Assembly: GCA_977017575.1 (NCBI GenBank)
Contig: CDRNVI010000053.1
Coordinates: 434,001-498,000 of the forward strand
Direction: 5' to 3'
Source: Paramoeba atlantica
Taxonomy: Eukaryota > Discosea
Length of the DNA: 64,000 nucleotides
Every line of letters begins with the position of its first letter. The stretch's first letter is position 1. Positions 1 through 9,284 of this stretch are shown one piece after another. The translations under genes were made by a program, and so were the position numbers. Under the pieces are notes generated by a model that was given only the letters and a program-made list of their open reading frames with translations, ran no database searches and was not told where the DNA came from.

Positions 1-1203
1 TGGAACGCCACTACATTTTGTACAGTTCTTGCCGAGCATTCCTCCAAAACTTTAGAAGCTTTTAATACCTTGCAATTCAGTGAGCACGAATCCTCTCCTG
101 CATCACTAATTTCAGAGAAGGAGGCTCATGTGGTACGTAGAAGAGGCATGGATGTCTTTATCGGATTCAAAAACGGTGATAGAATGCGCTTACAATCGAT
201 TCGTGATGCTTTGGAGCTACCTTCAATATGTCCTGCAATTGTTGTCCAGCACATTCTTAACTACTTGAAGAGCATTCCCATCAGGTATTGCAGTACAACT
301 CTTATTCTGCAAAACGTGCACGGAATATGCGAAACAATGAAAGAAGTGAAAGGAAAACTAGTTTATAACGAGAATGCACCTCACAAGCATGATAAAGTAC
401 GAGAGAGGCGAATAGAAAAAATGTCTCACGAAAGCGTTTCTCGATCTCATAAAGATTCTTCAATCGAGTCTTCGGACAAAAAGGCCACTCTCTCAGTCCA
501 AAACGATTCCATAGCTTCGAGAGTACGGGCTCGTAGAGAAGAACCTGCACAACAAAGTCTTCCAATGCTACGCTTTACGACGTCACCAACTTTAGAAAAA
601 GAGTCCATGAAGGAGGACGAATTAATGCCGATTGTGTTAAGTTCTCAAAAAAGAAGGCAACGACCTCAACTAGACACCAAAAAGGAATTCGTGGAAACAC
701 GACTAGTAAAGGGAGATTCTCACATGAAGCATAATAGTTCTGCCACTGAATGCAATTTCGATGATCCTTTCCCAACGGAGAACACTAAAAAATACATAGA
801 TCATCATGCTGGTGAATATTCAGTGGTAGTTTCAAAGCGACCACCGCCCCCTCCTTTGAAAGACCCACGCCAAGAGATTAAGGGATATGCACTTCCCCCA
901 GAAATCAAGAAAGCTCGTGAAAAATGTGCAAGTGTCTTCCACGAAAAGTTTGGGGACAACAAAAAAGCCGGAAGGCTTTGTGTGTTTTGTTTAAATTGTC
1001 ATATGTTGGAAAGTCTTTTTAATGGTGCAACAGCGGAATGCGAACTGCATTCCGAAGTTATTCCTTCAACGGAACGTGCATTAAGGTACCGCCTCACCTA
1101 TCACCCTAGGCTTTGCTCTGTGGCTGTGCGGAGATATCGTTCTTACTTACGAAACAATCGCATTTCAAAAATTCCAATTGATCACGTTCTTTGTCTACAT
1201 TAA
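1..1203 (+). CDS. Hypothetical protein, 5' truncated by window edge
   Basis: The frame is open from the first base of the window to the TAA at 1201-1203, so the N-terminus lies outside. About 400 residues are visible. The first 100 look folded, with alternating hydrophobic residues (VFIGFKNGDRMRL and following). The middle (about residues 120-300) is charged, Ser/Lys-rich and probably disordered, with a short proline run (RPPPPPLKDPR). The C-terminal 100 residues are again ordered and hold a cysteine cluster (CVFCLNC, then C and H about 20 residues later) that could bind zinc. I do not recognise a family. It is judged a real gene from its length, its same-strand setting and the folded/disordered/folded composition. 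Confidence 0.7.
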   Translation, partial: WNATTFCTVLAEHSSKTLEAFNTLQFSEHESSPASLISEKEAHVVRRRGMDVFIGFKNGDRMRLQSIRDALELPSICPAIVVQHILNYLKSIPIRYCSTTLILQNVHGICETMKEVKGKLVYNENAPHKHDKVRERRIEKMSHESVSRSHKDSSIESSDKKATLSVQNDSIASRVRARREEPAQQSLPMLRFTTSPTLEKESMKEDELMPIVLSSQKRRQRPQLDTKKEFVETRLVKGDSHMKHNSSATECNFDDPFPTENTKKYIDHHAGEYSVVVSKRPPPPPLKDPRQEIKGYALPPEIKKAREKCASVFHEKFGDNKKAGRLCVFCLNCHMLESLFNGATAECELHSEVIPSTERALRYRLTYHPRLCSVAVRRYRSYLRNNRISKIPIDHVLCLH

Positions 1204-1667
1204 GTTTTATGGATCTGTATTAAGGAGTAGAGTACCGCATTAGGAATAGTCCGATCTATATTATTATTAAAAAAAATCGAAATAGAATATCGGTACAGTA
1301 AATCTATTCGTATTTTAAGCGCCACGAAACATTTATGCGCTAGCGCTTTCTATTCTACGTTGAAAAAATGGGTCTTTAATTCTACGGTCTATATGATTGA
1401 TTTATCAAGCGACATGCTCACAAGGAGAACTATTGATTCCATTTCTGTTTAGCAATTTAGCATTGAAACCTCTTCGTGCTTATCTATTGACTCAGAAATG
1501 GTAATCAGAACTGCTCAAAGTAACAATGGACACCGCTCCAAAAATGATTTCAATTAAGCTTGCTAATTATTTCCCAATGAAGCTTACTAGTAAATATTTC
1601 GCAATGGGAAATTCTAGTAAGAAACAGATTGACGCTACAAGCTAGTAAGGGGTCTTGTTACACTCTA
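1204..1667. other. Intergenic spacer, no gene seen
   Basis: AT-rich spacer of about 460 bp between the truncated gene and the pseudouridine synthase fusion. It carries short A and T runs and a partial direct repeat around 1558-1620 (AGCTTGCTAATTATTTCCCAATG followed by similar AGCTTACTAGTAAATATTTCGCAATG, shown in pieces: AAGCTT[GA]CTA and CAATG). No RNA gene is recognised. Confidence 0.4.
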
Positions 1668-4600
1668 ATGCTCGAAGGCCTTTCGCTCGCGCAAAAGGGT
1701 ATTGCTGCTCGCTTGTGTTTTGGCTTAAACAAACAAGATTCCGATTTGTTGCGACGAATACTTCATAAAAGTCCTGCTATGATGTGCGTTACAAAGTCCC
1801 GTCCAGACGCAAAGAAATACAATGCGCTTCTGCAGCATTTATATGGGCTAGATTGGATAACATCATTAAAATTGTACAGCGAACTCTTTAACACGAATGG
1901 ATCTAAGGAACCATTAGTGCTGGAAGAGGGGGGAAAATCATATAAGGCTAATCCAGACAAAGCCACTTTCCGGGTGTTATTATCCACCCTAATTTATTCT
2001 GGTCACTGGCAAAAAATGTTATCACACTACTTTGACAGGTGTGTACCAACTCTGTCAGATCACGAACTTTCATATTTTGGTGGTAAAATCCACTCCAGGT
2101 TGATTGGTTGTCATCAACGTGTGCTAGCGCACCGCGTGTTGGAGTTCATGTGTCGCAGGAACTTTCCACTTCATCGTTTAACAGGAAGTTTCTTAAAGTC
2201 CCGCGCTACCGAAGGATGGATGCAGGCTCTTCGTAGTTTTTATTTTATTAGGAATTGGGATAAATCACAGCTCACTTCTGTATTTGCTTCGGCTTGCGTA
2301 CGGAGTTGCAGTGAAAATGATCAATGGAGAGCGGCGCTTCGAATCAACACTATCTGTAAAGATCTTAATCTTGCTATTTTCGATGAAGTCAACTTAAAAA
2401 CGGCATGCTGTCTTATTAATCACGGTAAATGGGAACTGTCTGCAAAGTTTATGCACTTGATGAATATCTCAGAGTTGACTGAAAATACTGGTTCTGAAAC
2501 GTGTTTGTCGTCTACTATTCCGCGAAAGGGTCGTTTGCACAGAGAAACATCGAACGATACATATAAACAGGCATGTACTCTTAGTGCTTCATCATTTTGG
2601 CTCGAAGCTTTACTATTAGTGAAGCATGATTCTCCGGAACGCATAACATACGTTGCATCTCTCGGAAACGCGTGGGAATTCTGTCTCTCGTACCTTCAAT
2701 CTTTCATGAAAAATGTTCAAAACGTTTCACACTCTACTCCTTCGTCTAGGAAAATATCTTCTCCAGAACTGAAAAAATATATTAAGACTACCACTAGAGA
2801 TTATAGTAACATTCCGTGGAAAATGATAAAGAGTTGTATTATCGCCGGTTCTCAAAGTCCTATCGCTTCCAAACCATGCACAGAGCTATTGAGGTCGTAC
2901 ATCGAGAGAGGAAATGTCTCGGACGATACCTGGAAGCAAGCGCTTGATCTTCATAATTTAGCTTTCGATAAATTATTCGCAGCACTACCATGGCGACTTC
3001 ATCATGCAGAGGTACTGTTTCCATCCTTGCATAAGGTACCTCCAGCCCAACGCTACAAAATTTTCTTCGTTTCGTCAATTCGCTCACTTCTTCGGTTTCA
3101 GATCATTTCAGTTAGTGAAAGTATGGAGCTATACAAGAAATATTACCCACCGATATTTCAAACCTCTTCGTCGTTTTATTTGGATGATCTAATTTCCCAC
3201 GATAGAGAAAAATACGATAGGGAGCACGCGGAGAGCTGTCCGGGACTCGATAGTGAAAAAACGTTAATTGAACTTGCTGGTGAATTTCCCGTCATAACAT
3301 ACTCAGTGGAATCTGAATCCAAAGCGCACTGGAGCTATGGAAATAGGTGGACAATGGCATTTGAATTGCTTCATCACATCACTTCCCGCCGGGAATCGCT
3401 TCAGTGTAATACCTTGCGGAATAGCCATTTTCATCATGCAGTTTCTATGAGCTCGTTTTTAGCCAAGGTACCTTATCTTACTGTGCTTCGCGGTCCTCTA
3501 GAATTGTGCCGCGTTCAGCATCTACTACGTCCCAAAAATGTGGATATTATATTGCGCTCACTTCTACTGGGCGGATACTATCTAAATGCAATAAACCTTG
3601 TCAGGCATTTTCCCCGTTTTGGAACTCATTTGTCTACGAGCACGCTTTTATTCTTTTTATCTTGTCTTGTTCTCCCTGCAACATCGATTCAAAACTACAT
3701 CCCGAATGAAGAGCTTCGGGATCATACATGTAGCAAGAATGCTTGTAGTGTTAAGGGTTTGCTAGAAATCGAAAAGAATAGAGATTGTGAGCCATTAAAG
3801 TCATATCTTGATGTTGAAATTCAAGTGAGTAATACGCAACAGTGGAAGCAGCTGACAGATTTAAGAAGCATGTACAGAAAAGTAGACCTCATCCGATTTC
3901 AAAAAACTAGAAACTCGTGTGGTGCTTTAGCACCACAAGATGTACTCGGCTCAAATGAAAGAACTTCTGTTTGGCAGACTCCCCCTTTCACGGCTCTATG
4001 TCATATTCATTTACCCACCGCTTACGCTCTCCAGCATCGTCATGCTGTGCCCCATTCGGATGTTATGGTGTTGCATCGTGCTGAGGATACCGCAATTATT
4101 AGCAAACCCGCTGGTCTCGATAGCATTTCGCACGACGCAATTTCGTTGTACGGTGCGACGGAGCAGTGTCCCGACGTGTCCAGCGCGGTGATACATCTGT
4201 TTCCGCAATGCGCACAAATCCGAGCGCATGGACTTTTGCACAGACTCGATGTCTCAACGTCGGGGTTGCTTGCCGTGGCACTGTCCCCTCGTGCCGCATT
4301 AGTGGTTATGCAACAGAACTTAACGAGATCCAAAAAGAAGCGCTACATGTGTCTGACAGTTCTGCTAGACCCTCGTCAAAAACCTACGTATGAGGGCGTA
4401 ATACGCACACCGTACTCGTTGCTGCGAGAAAGTGGGCACATGATGAAGCTGGAAGGCGAGCTGGAGGCAGAGACCACTTATCGTATTCTGGAAGCATTGC
4501 AAGGAAACATATTCCTCGTGGAATGTCATTTGCACACCGGCCGCCAGCATCAAATACGCCTACACATGAAGGAAATTGGTTTTGTATTGCTTGGTGATAA

Positions 4601-4769
4601 TCGGTACGGGGCTGGAATATCCTGCACACCACTTTTGTCCCGAGTAGCACTACACGCGTGTGAACTCACATATCAAACACCCGATGGGGAATCGGTCACT
4701 ATAGAAAGTACCGTTCCCCATGACATGCAAAAAGCACTTGATGTACTTCGTCCACAGAGCTTAACGTGA
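1668..4769 (+). CDS. PPR-like / RluA-family pseudouridine synthase fusion
   Basis: The C-terminal 230 residues are an RluA/RluD-type pseudouridine synthase. They hold the motif HRLDVSTSGLL with catalytic Asp about residue 861, a preceding KPAGLD motif, and HTGRQHQIRLH with GDNRYG towards the end. The N-terminal 750 residues are helical, with recurring W-x2-AL units (for example EGWMQALRSF, DQWRAALRI, DTWKQALDL), typical of kinetoplastid mitochondrial PPR-type proteins. The enzyme should isomerise uridine in rRNA or tRNA, probably mitochondrial, with the repeats supplying RNA binding or assembly contacts (inference). The start is the first in-frame ATG, giving 1033 aa, far longer than the 250-350 aa usual for RluA enzymes. 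The catalytic half is somewhat more GC-rich than the repeat half. Confidence 0.88.
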   Translation: MLEGLSLAQKGIAARLCFGLNKQDSDLLRRILHKSPAMMCVTKSRPDAKKYNALLQHLYGLDWITSLKLYSELFNTNGSKEPLVLEEGGKSYKANPDKATFRVLLSTLIYSGHWQKMLSHYFDRCVPTLSDHELSYFGGKIHSRLIGCHQRVLAHRVLEFMCRRNFPLHRLTGSFLKSRATEGWMQALRSFYFIRNWDKSQLTSVFASACVRSCSENDQWRAALRINTICKDLNLAIFDEVNLKTACCLINHGKWELSAKFMHLMNISELTENTGSETCLSSTIPRKGRLHRETSNDTYKQACTLSASSFWLEALLLVKHDSPERITYVASLGNAWEFCLSYLQSFMKNVQNVSHSTPSSRKISSPELKKYIKTTTRDYSNIPWKMIKSCIIAGSQSPIASKPCTELLRSYIERGNVSDDTWKQALDLHNLAFDKLFAALPWRLHHAEVLFPSLHKVPPAQRYKIFFVSSIRSLLRFQIISVSESMELYKKYYPPIFQTSSSFYLDDLISHDREKYDREHAESCPGLDSEKTLIELAGEFPVITYSVESESKAHWSYGNRWTMAFELLHHITSRRESLQCNTLRNSHFHHAVSMSSFLAKVPYLTVLRGPLELCRVQHLLRPKNVDIILRSLLLGGYYLNAINLVRHFPRFGTHLSTSTLLFFLSCLVLPATSIQNYIPNEELRDHTCSKNACSVKGLLEIEKNRDCEPLKSYLDVEIQVSNTQQWKQLTDLRSMYRKVDLIRFQKTRNSCGALAPQDVLGSNERTSVWQTPPFTALCHIHLPTAYALQHRHAVPHSDVMVLHRAEDTAIISKPAGLDSISHDAISLYGATEQCPDVSSAVIHLFPQCAQIRAHGLLHRLDVSTSGLLAVALSPRAALVVMQQNLTRSKKKRYMCLTVLLDPRQKPTYEGVIRTPYSLLRESGHMMKLEGELEAETTYRILEALQGNIFLVECHLHTGRQHQIRLHMKEIGFVLLGDNRYGAGISCTPLLSRVALHACELTYQTPDGESVTIESTVPHDMQKALDVLRPQSLT

Positions 4770-5036
4770 CCGGTGTCCCGCGTGATTAAGGACTGTATTT
4801 CTATGTATTGAAGTTCTCGCATAAAACCTTGTTTCTTTTGCTTTTACAGTCGAAACAAGTAGGAGCTTAAAAAGTGGACTTTACCACACTTTTCTACCGT
4901 ACCTTAGTCGTATCTTATGACATTTTGGGCCTCTTTATCGTATTTTCAATTGTAGTCCTTAACATTTTACACAGTATACAGTTAAATTTAAACTCTATTT
5001 CCCACGCTACAAATAGCACTTCTTGATTCTGCGAAA

Positions 5037-5351
5037 ATGAACTTACCACCACCTCCCCAGATCCCAGGTTTACCTCCAACACCTCCATTGCAATTAGTTT
5101 CAACTAGTGAGAAGCTGAACGCTATTGGAGAGTATGCCTCTGTTCACTGCTTCAAGAATTGCGTAGGATATTTTTCCGAGGACAGCTTACCTTACCATTA
5201 TGGTGAGAGAACTTGTGTAGAGCGATGTGCTGATAAATTGTATGATTGCTTTCACTTATCTCGAGAGGTACGAAAAAAGTTAGAAATGAAAGCAAAGGCG
5301 AGGAAATACTCTCCCTCGTGGCTTGCATTATATGATCCGAAAAAACAGTAG
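5037..5351 (+). CDS. Small TIM chaperone of the mitochondrial intermembrane space
   Basis: This 104-residue protein has the twin CX3C motif of the Tim8/9/10/13 family (C38-x3-C42 and C60-x3-C64, separated by 17 residues). Family members form hexameric chaperones that carry hydrophobic precursors across the intermembrane space, with the two cysteine pairs forming disulfides. The N-terminal 20 residues are proline-rich (LPPPPQIPGLPPTPP) and precede the helical hairpin. An extra cysteine (C71) follows the second motif. Which Tim subtype it is cannot be told from the sequence alone. The ATG start is unambiguous and the length is normal for the family. Confidence 0.88.
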   Translation: MNLPPPPQIPGLPPTPPLQLVSTSEKLNAIGEYASVHCFKNCVGYFSEDSLPYHYGERTCVERCADKLYDCFHLSREVRKKLEMKAKARKYSPSWLALYDPKKQ

Positions 5352-5636
5352 GGACCCTCTCAAGAATCAGCAAGAAATGTAAAGCGCGTTGCGAATGGCA
5401 GGACCTTTCTAACGAGTACAAGCTTCGTATGTTCAATCAGATGCTATTCAAATCTGATATCATGCTCATAAATAATCTTTTATGTACGATGCCGTATGAC
5501 GTACTTTTATGATACTTTAATACATGATACGGCACTAAAATGTATGGACGATGAAGAATAACGTACTCATCAAAAATGATTTATTAAAACTTAGCCGCTG
5601 TAGAAAATCATTTACCCCTTTTTTTTACTTTTTGTG

Positions 5637-6215
5637 ATGAAACTGGTTTTTCAGACTCAGTCCTCGATTCTACGGCATTCCCGTGGTCAGTTTCGAAACC
5701 TTTATTACCATAATATTTGTACAGCACATCAAGGTCGCGTTTCCTTGAATTCAGCGAAGCCGTCTAAGACGCCAGTAACCATGAAGGATAGAATTCCGCT
5801 TCCAGGAACACAGGTGCATGACGGGAAGCGTAAGCTCGCGATATTAGCAGATGCAGTAAAAGTAAGTAGTGAGAGTTATCCGTTTATAGATGAGATCGTC
5901 AAGACAAAGGGTACTGTATGCTTACGTCGGTATTTCGATTACGAAAGTCGCCCTCCTTGGAAGGTACTTGAGGATACGTTTGGCTTTGAGTGGTTTAGAG
6001 TGGATGGGTTTATACCTATTCACATGCAAATTATATCTGATGCGGCCCACCTCATTGAATATCACAAGGAAAATTTGATTACTGCCGTCGTAATGGTTGT
6101 GACACAGCGAGAGGCCGAGGCTTATTCGAGGTATTTCGAACGGCTTAAAGGAAACGGTGTCAGTGTGTATGTCTGTCACGAACGCGCCTTGTTTCCTACA
6201 GTTTTAGAGGAATAG
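5637..6215 (+). CDS. NYN/LabA-like domain protein, probably mitochondrial, degenerate active site
   Basis: A 192-residue protein. Residues 65-190 resemble the LabA/NYN fold: KLAILADAVKV at the first strand, PFIDEIVKTKGTVCLRRYF, then HMQIISDAAHLIEYH and VVMVVTQREAEAYSRYFERL, ending VSVYVCHERALFP. NYN domains are PIN-like metal-dependent RNases. Here the usual DxxN at strand 1 is DAVK, and the late SxDxDF motif is replaced by TQREAEA, so several metal ligands appear lost. The first 45 residues are basic and free of acidic residues, like a mitochondrial presequence. The start uses the ATG at 5637. The T-rich tract just upstream has its nearest AG at about 5655, so initiation at the ATG at 5781 is an alternative. 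A structural or RNA-binding role is possible. Confidence 0.75.
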   Translation: MKLVFQTQSSILRHSRGQFRNLYYHNICTAHQGRVSLNSAKPSKTPVTMKDRIPLPGTQVHDGKRKLAILADAVKVSSESYPFIDEIVKTKGTVCLRRYFDYESRPPWKVLEDTFGFEWFRVDGFIPIHMQIISDAAHLIEYHKENLITAVVMVVTQREAEAYSRYFERLKGNGVSVYVCHERALFPTVLEE

Positions 6216-6626
6216 ATAAATGCCTGGTACCAACGTAATAAAAGACCCGGTTGCTTTGAGCTACTCGAAGGATTGTTTTGTACGCATTATTTGGGAGTGG
6301 AGTATTACATGTAAACTTACTAGTACTAAATTAATTCGTTTCTCTACTTAATATAATGGCTTACTAAGAAATATTCAATTTTGCACACCTCAGTTTTACA
6401 CCTCTGATGTTTCGCTTTTTCCGAATTTAAAATCACTGGGCTCTGATTCTTAGCCGTTTTAACCTAGCAAACTGCTTGCAAGTCAATTAAAAATCAATTT
6501 GGAACTCTGTTGTACGTATCTTTTGTACTTTACTTCCTTGTTGCTACCCTTGACGCAACTGAAAATCAGAGCCTACTATCTGATTCTTCTATTGGTGGCG
6601 GTAATAAGCTAGACGATGAAGTCCTC

Positions 6627-9083
6627 ATGTCTGGACATGACCCAGACCGTCATGCCGCACTCACTTCTTTTAAAAATCAAACGACCCAAAAAAATCAGAA
6701 TCTGTCAAGCAATATTCAAAACAGCACCTCAAAGGGATGCGAATGTGCCTCATGTCACGATCGCGACAACAAGGTTGATTCTCACCCAAGTGACAATGTT
6801 TTGAAAGAAAATGCATCGGCATTTTTGAAGACAAAGCCGTCCTATGATGCAACGGGATCGAACCGCCATAATTACCTCACCGATCCTTCTACGATAAATT
6901 CTTTGGACAATACTGAAAAGAATCAGAAACAGGTTGAAGACTTCTTGGTAATTTTAAGAACAACTGCGGTTGCCCAAGCCCAAAATGTTCTCCGAAAGAG
7001 TGCGCAACAAATGTTAGCACCCACCTCATCTGGGTTCAAAATATGGCGATCTGTCGAAAACTTCACTGCTAACGATACGGATGCGGATTCACGTAGCAAA
7101 TTAAATACACGTAACAATATCCATAATGAGTTAGTCGGAATAACTAATTCAAAGGACTTAAATTTAATGGCTTCCTATCCGGCTTCATTCCTTCTATGTT
7201 ACGCGGATTGGGATCCTACAACTGCGCACTTGTTGGAAACTCTAAATTCATACCTTCGTACTAAGAATGCTGTGAATATAAGTTCGCAAAGACTACCGTG
7301 GCATAGTGGTACTGTTAATCAACAGTCTGTGGCTTTTTCTGCCAATTATTCACTACCTGTCTTTACGTATAATATTTTTAGAGACACAAAATTTCGTCCC
7401 GTTTTGGGTTCTTTAAAAGGTCTGTACTTCATGCAGAGTACCGAACGAGTTCGCGCATTCGCTGGTCAAAATAATGAACGTGACCTTACTGCATTCCTGG
7501 AAAGGATGACTATATATACTTACAAAATGGAACTCTGCGACGACTCGTTAAAAGAAGCTGTATCTTTGTTTGAAACCATTGCAGTTCTATACTCTCCGAG
7601 TAAAAATATCTTAACTTTACCTAACTTCGATGCGGCTTTAGAGGAAATGTCAGAAAAAATACCTTTATTCTACAATTTCACAATTCCACCGAACTTTTTA
7701 TACGGTCCCTTGAAAGAAAATTTTATAGCTCTAACGATATACAGGAAGCCGCAAGCATTTTCGAGCAAACCTTATATGGTAGAAGTCAAGTACTGGACGT
7801 GCGAGAACGCTTTTAGTGGTTTCAAAGACATGAATGGCCGACACATTACTCCGCAGGGCCTACAGCTTGAAGTCCTGCGCTCCTTCGACGATATGCTTTC
7901 TAACTACCCATCCGAACTTCACGTTTTAAATTTTCAAAATGAGTTAGAGCGTACGCGAAACATGGGAAAAAAGATGATTGTTCTTTTCCAAAGAGACTTA
8001 TCGAAAGAGGGTACCCATCTTAAGAAGAGCATTATTTCGTCGAACTGTGTAGAATCCTTGACTACTATTTACGAAGGCCCGTCTGGCCAACCAACCGGAA
8101 GAAAACAAGGACGCGAAAAATATAATTTCTATTATTTTAATGAATTACTGTACCAAAATTTTTCCAATCGGTTGTGCATCGCGAAATATCGGCAATGGCT
8201 CCCTGAAAAGGAGTTTGCAAATCAGGTATACAACGACTTGAAAAATCTGGTTGTGTCTAATTTTTCCACACAAGCGCAAGAGCTCAATATACCAAGAGGT
8301 CTGGATCATTGTGTGTACGTCCTAATTGATCCTAAAGCCTTAAATTATATCCGATTCGTAGAGTTTCCCCAAAACAGAGAAAGTGGAATAGAGGAATTTG
8401 GAGGCATGAAGGATTGCGTACCAAGAACGCAACCACTGATTTCACGTGCACGCCATGTTTCACAAGATAAGACAAGAAAAGCAGATATTTTACACGTCAA
8501 TGACATGTGGTCTTATTTGAATTACTGTTCTTACCAACTTATTGGAGAAGAAATCCTTCGCAAACCAAATGCCATAGCTTATTACAACGTGGGGGAGTGT
8601 GTGCTCTCTTCCCCATTCCAAGCCCTCGTGTTGCTCACTTCCCCAAGTCATGGGCATAGTCTTTGTGCTCAACGAACTGTCGATCAGATTTGTGAGCTCA
8701 AAACATTTTACGATTGGTCCATAAAAATAGGTGAATACGATATCGAATATAATGGCCTGTTTCCACCGTTCAAAAATATAGTGCGAGGATACCCAGAATT
8801 CTTGTATGTGAACAAGACTCACGTAGTTATCTATACTGGAATAGATCGGACTGTACGTGGAGTTTTGCATTTTCTTCGTACGCACATGTATGATGTTTCT
8901 CATATTGCAAATAGTGAGTTAAGCATCGATACACTAATTTCTGGGGCAATTTCTTCAACTAACACACTTCCGTATCATCTCTCTAACGTGTTTAACAGCC
9001 CACGGAATGGCGAGCAGCTTTTTCTAGGTATTCAGCACAACACGCATCATTTATACGGAAATGCGACAGCTGAAATTATTTAA
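6627..9083 (+). CDS. Large secretory-type protein with cysteine-less thioredoxin-like domains
   Basis: Not assignable to a named family. The 818 residues from the first in-frame ATG include two regions like PDI-type thioredoxin folds. One starts FLLCYADWDPTTAHLLETL (about 7183). The other runs from ALVLLTSPSHGHSLCAQ (about 8620) to a cis-proline-like loop VRGYPEFLYV and a VIYTGIDRTVRGVLHFL end, as in PDI a/b domains. Neither has the CxxC site, so redox activity is unlikely. Several N-x-S/T sequons fit an ER/luminal location. The frame stays open upstream to 6468 without an ATG and encodes a convincing signal-peptide-like segment (about 6483-6570), so the true N-terminus may lie upstream. An out-of-frame ATG at 6616 precedes the in-frame one. 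Confidence 0.75.
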   Translation: MSGHDPDRHAALTSFKNQTTQKNQNLSSNIQNSTSKGCECASCHDRDNKVDSHPSDNVLKENASAFLKTKPSYDATGSNRHNYLTDPSTINSLDNTEKNQKQVEDFLVILRTTAVAQAQNVLRKSAQQMLAPTSSGFKIWRSVENFTANDTDADSRSKLNTRNNIHNELVGITNSKDLNLMASYPASFLLCYADWDPTTAHLLETLNSYLRTKNAVNISSQRLPWHSGTVNQQSVAFSANYSLPVFTYNIFRDTKFRPVLGSLKGLYFMQSTERVRAFAGQNNERDLTAFLERMTIYTYKMELCDDSLKEAVSLFETIAVLYSPSKNILTLPNFDAALEEMSEKIPLFYNFTIPPNFLYGPLKENFIALTIYRKPQAFSSKPYMVEVKYWTCENAFSGFKDMNGRHITPQGLQLEVLRSFDDMLSNYPSELHVLNFQNELERTRNMGKKMIVLFQRDLSKEGTHLKKSIISSNCVESLTTIYEGPSGQPTGRKQGREKYNFYYFNELLYQNFSNRLCIAKYRQWLPEKEFANQVYNDLKNLVVSNFSTQAQELNIPRGLDHCVYVLIDPKALNYIRFVEFPQNRESGIEEFGGMKDCVPRTQPLISRARHVSQDKTRKADILHVNDMWSYLNYCSYQLIGEEILRKPNAIAYYNVGECVLSSPFQALVLLTSPSHGHSLCAQRTVDQICELKTFYDWSIKIGEYDIEYNGLFPPFKNIVRGYPEFLYVNKTHVVIYTGIDRTVRGVLHFLRTHMYDVSHIANSELSIDTLISGAISSTNTLPYHLSNVFNSPRNGEQLFLGIQHNTHHLYGNATAEII

Positions 9084-9284
9084 AGAAATGGAAACAAAAA
9101 ATAGAGATACTAGACTAGTCTACTGCCTCATTCATCTCTTTGAATCAGTTTGTGTTACCGCGAATCTAAGTTCGATATACTGATGCGTATTTAACATAAT
9201 CTGTATGTAGTAATTTATTGATACAAAGCATCATCTCTACCATACGAGCCACTCTTTAGGCATAATTCCGTAATTTTTACTATA

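Noticed and set aside
8490-8903. 137-codon minus-strand frame
   Set aside because: Antisense to a well-supported + gene, with no family features.
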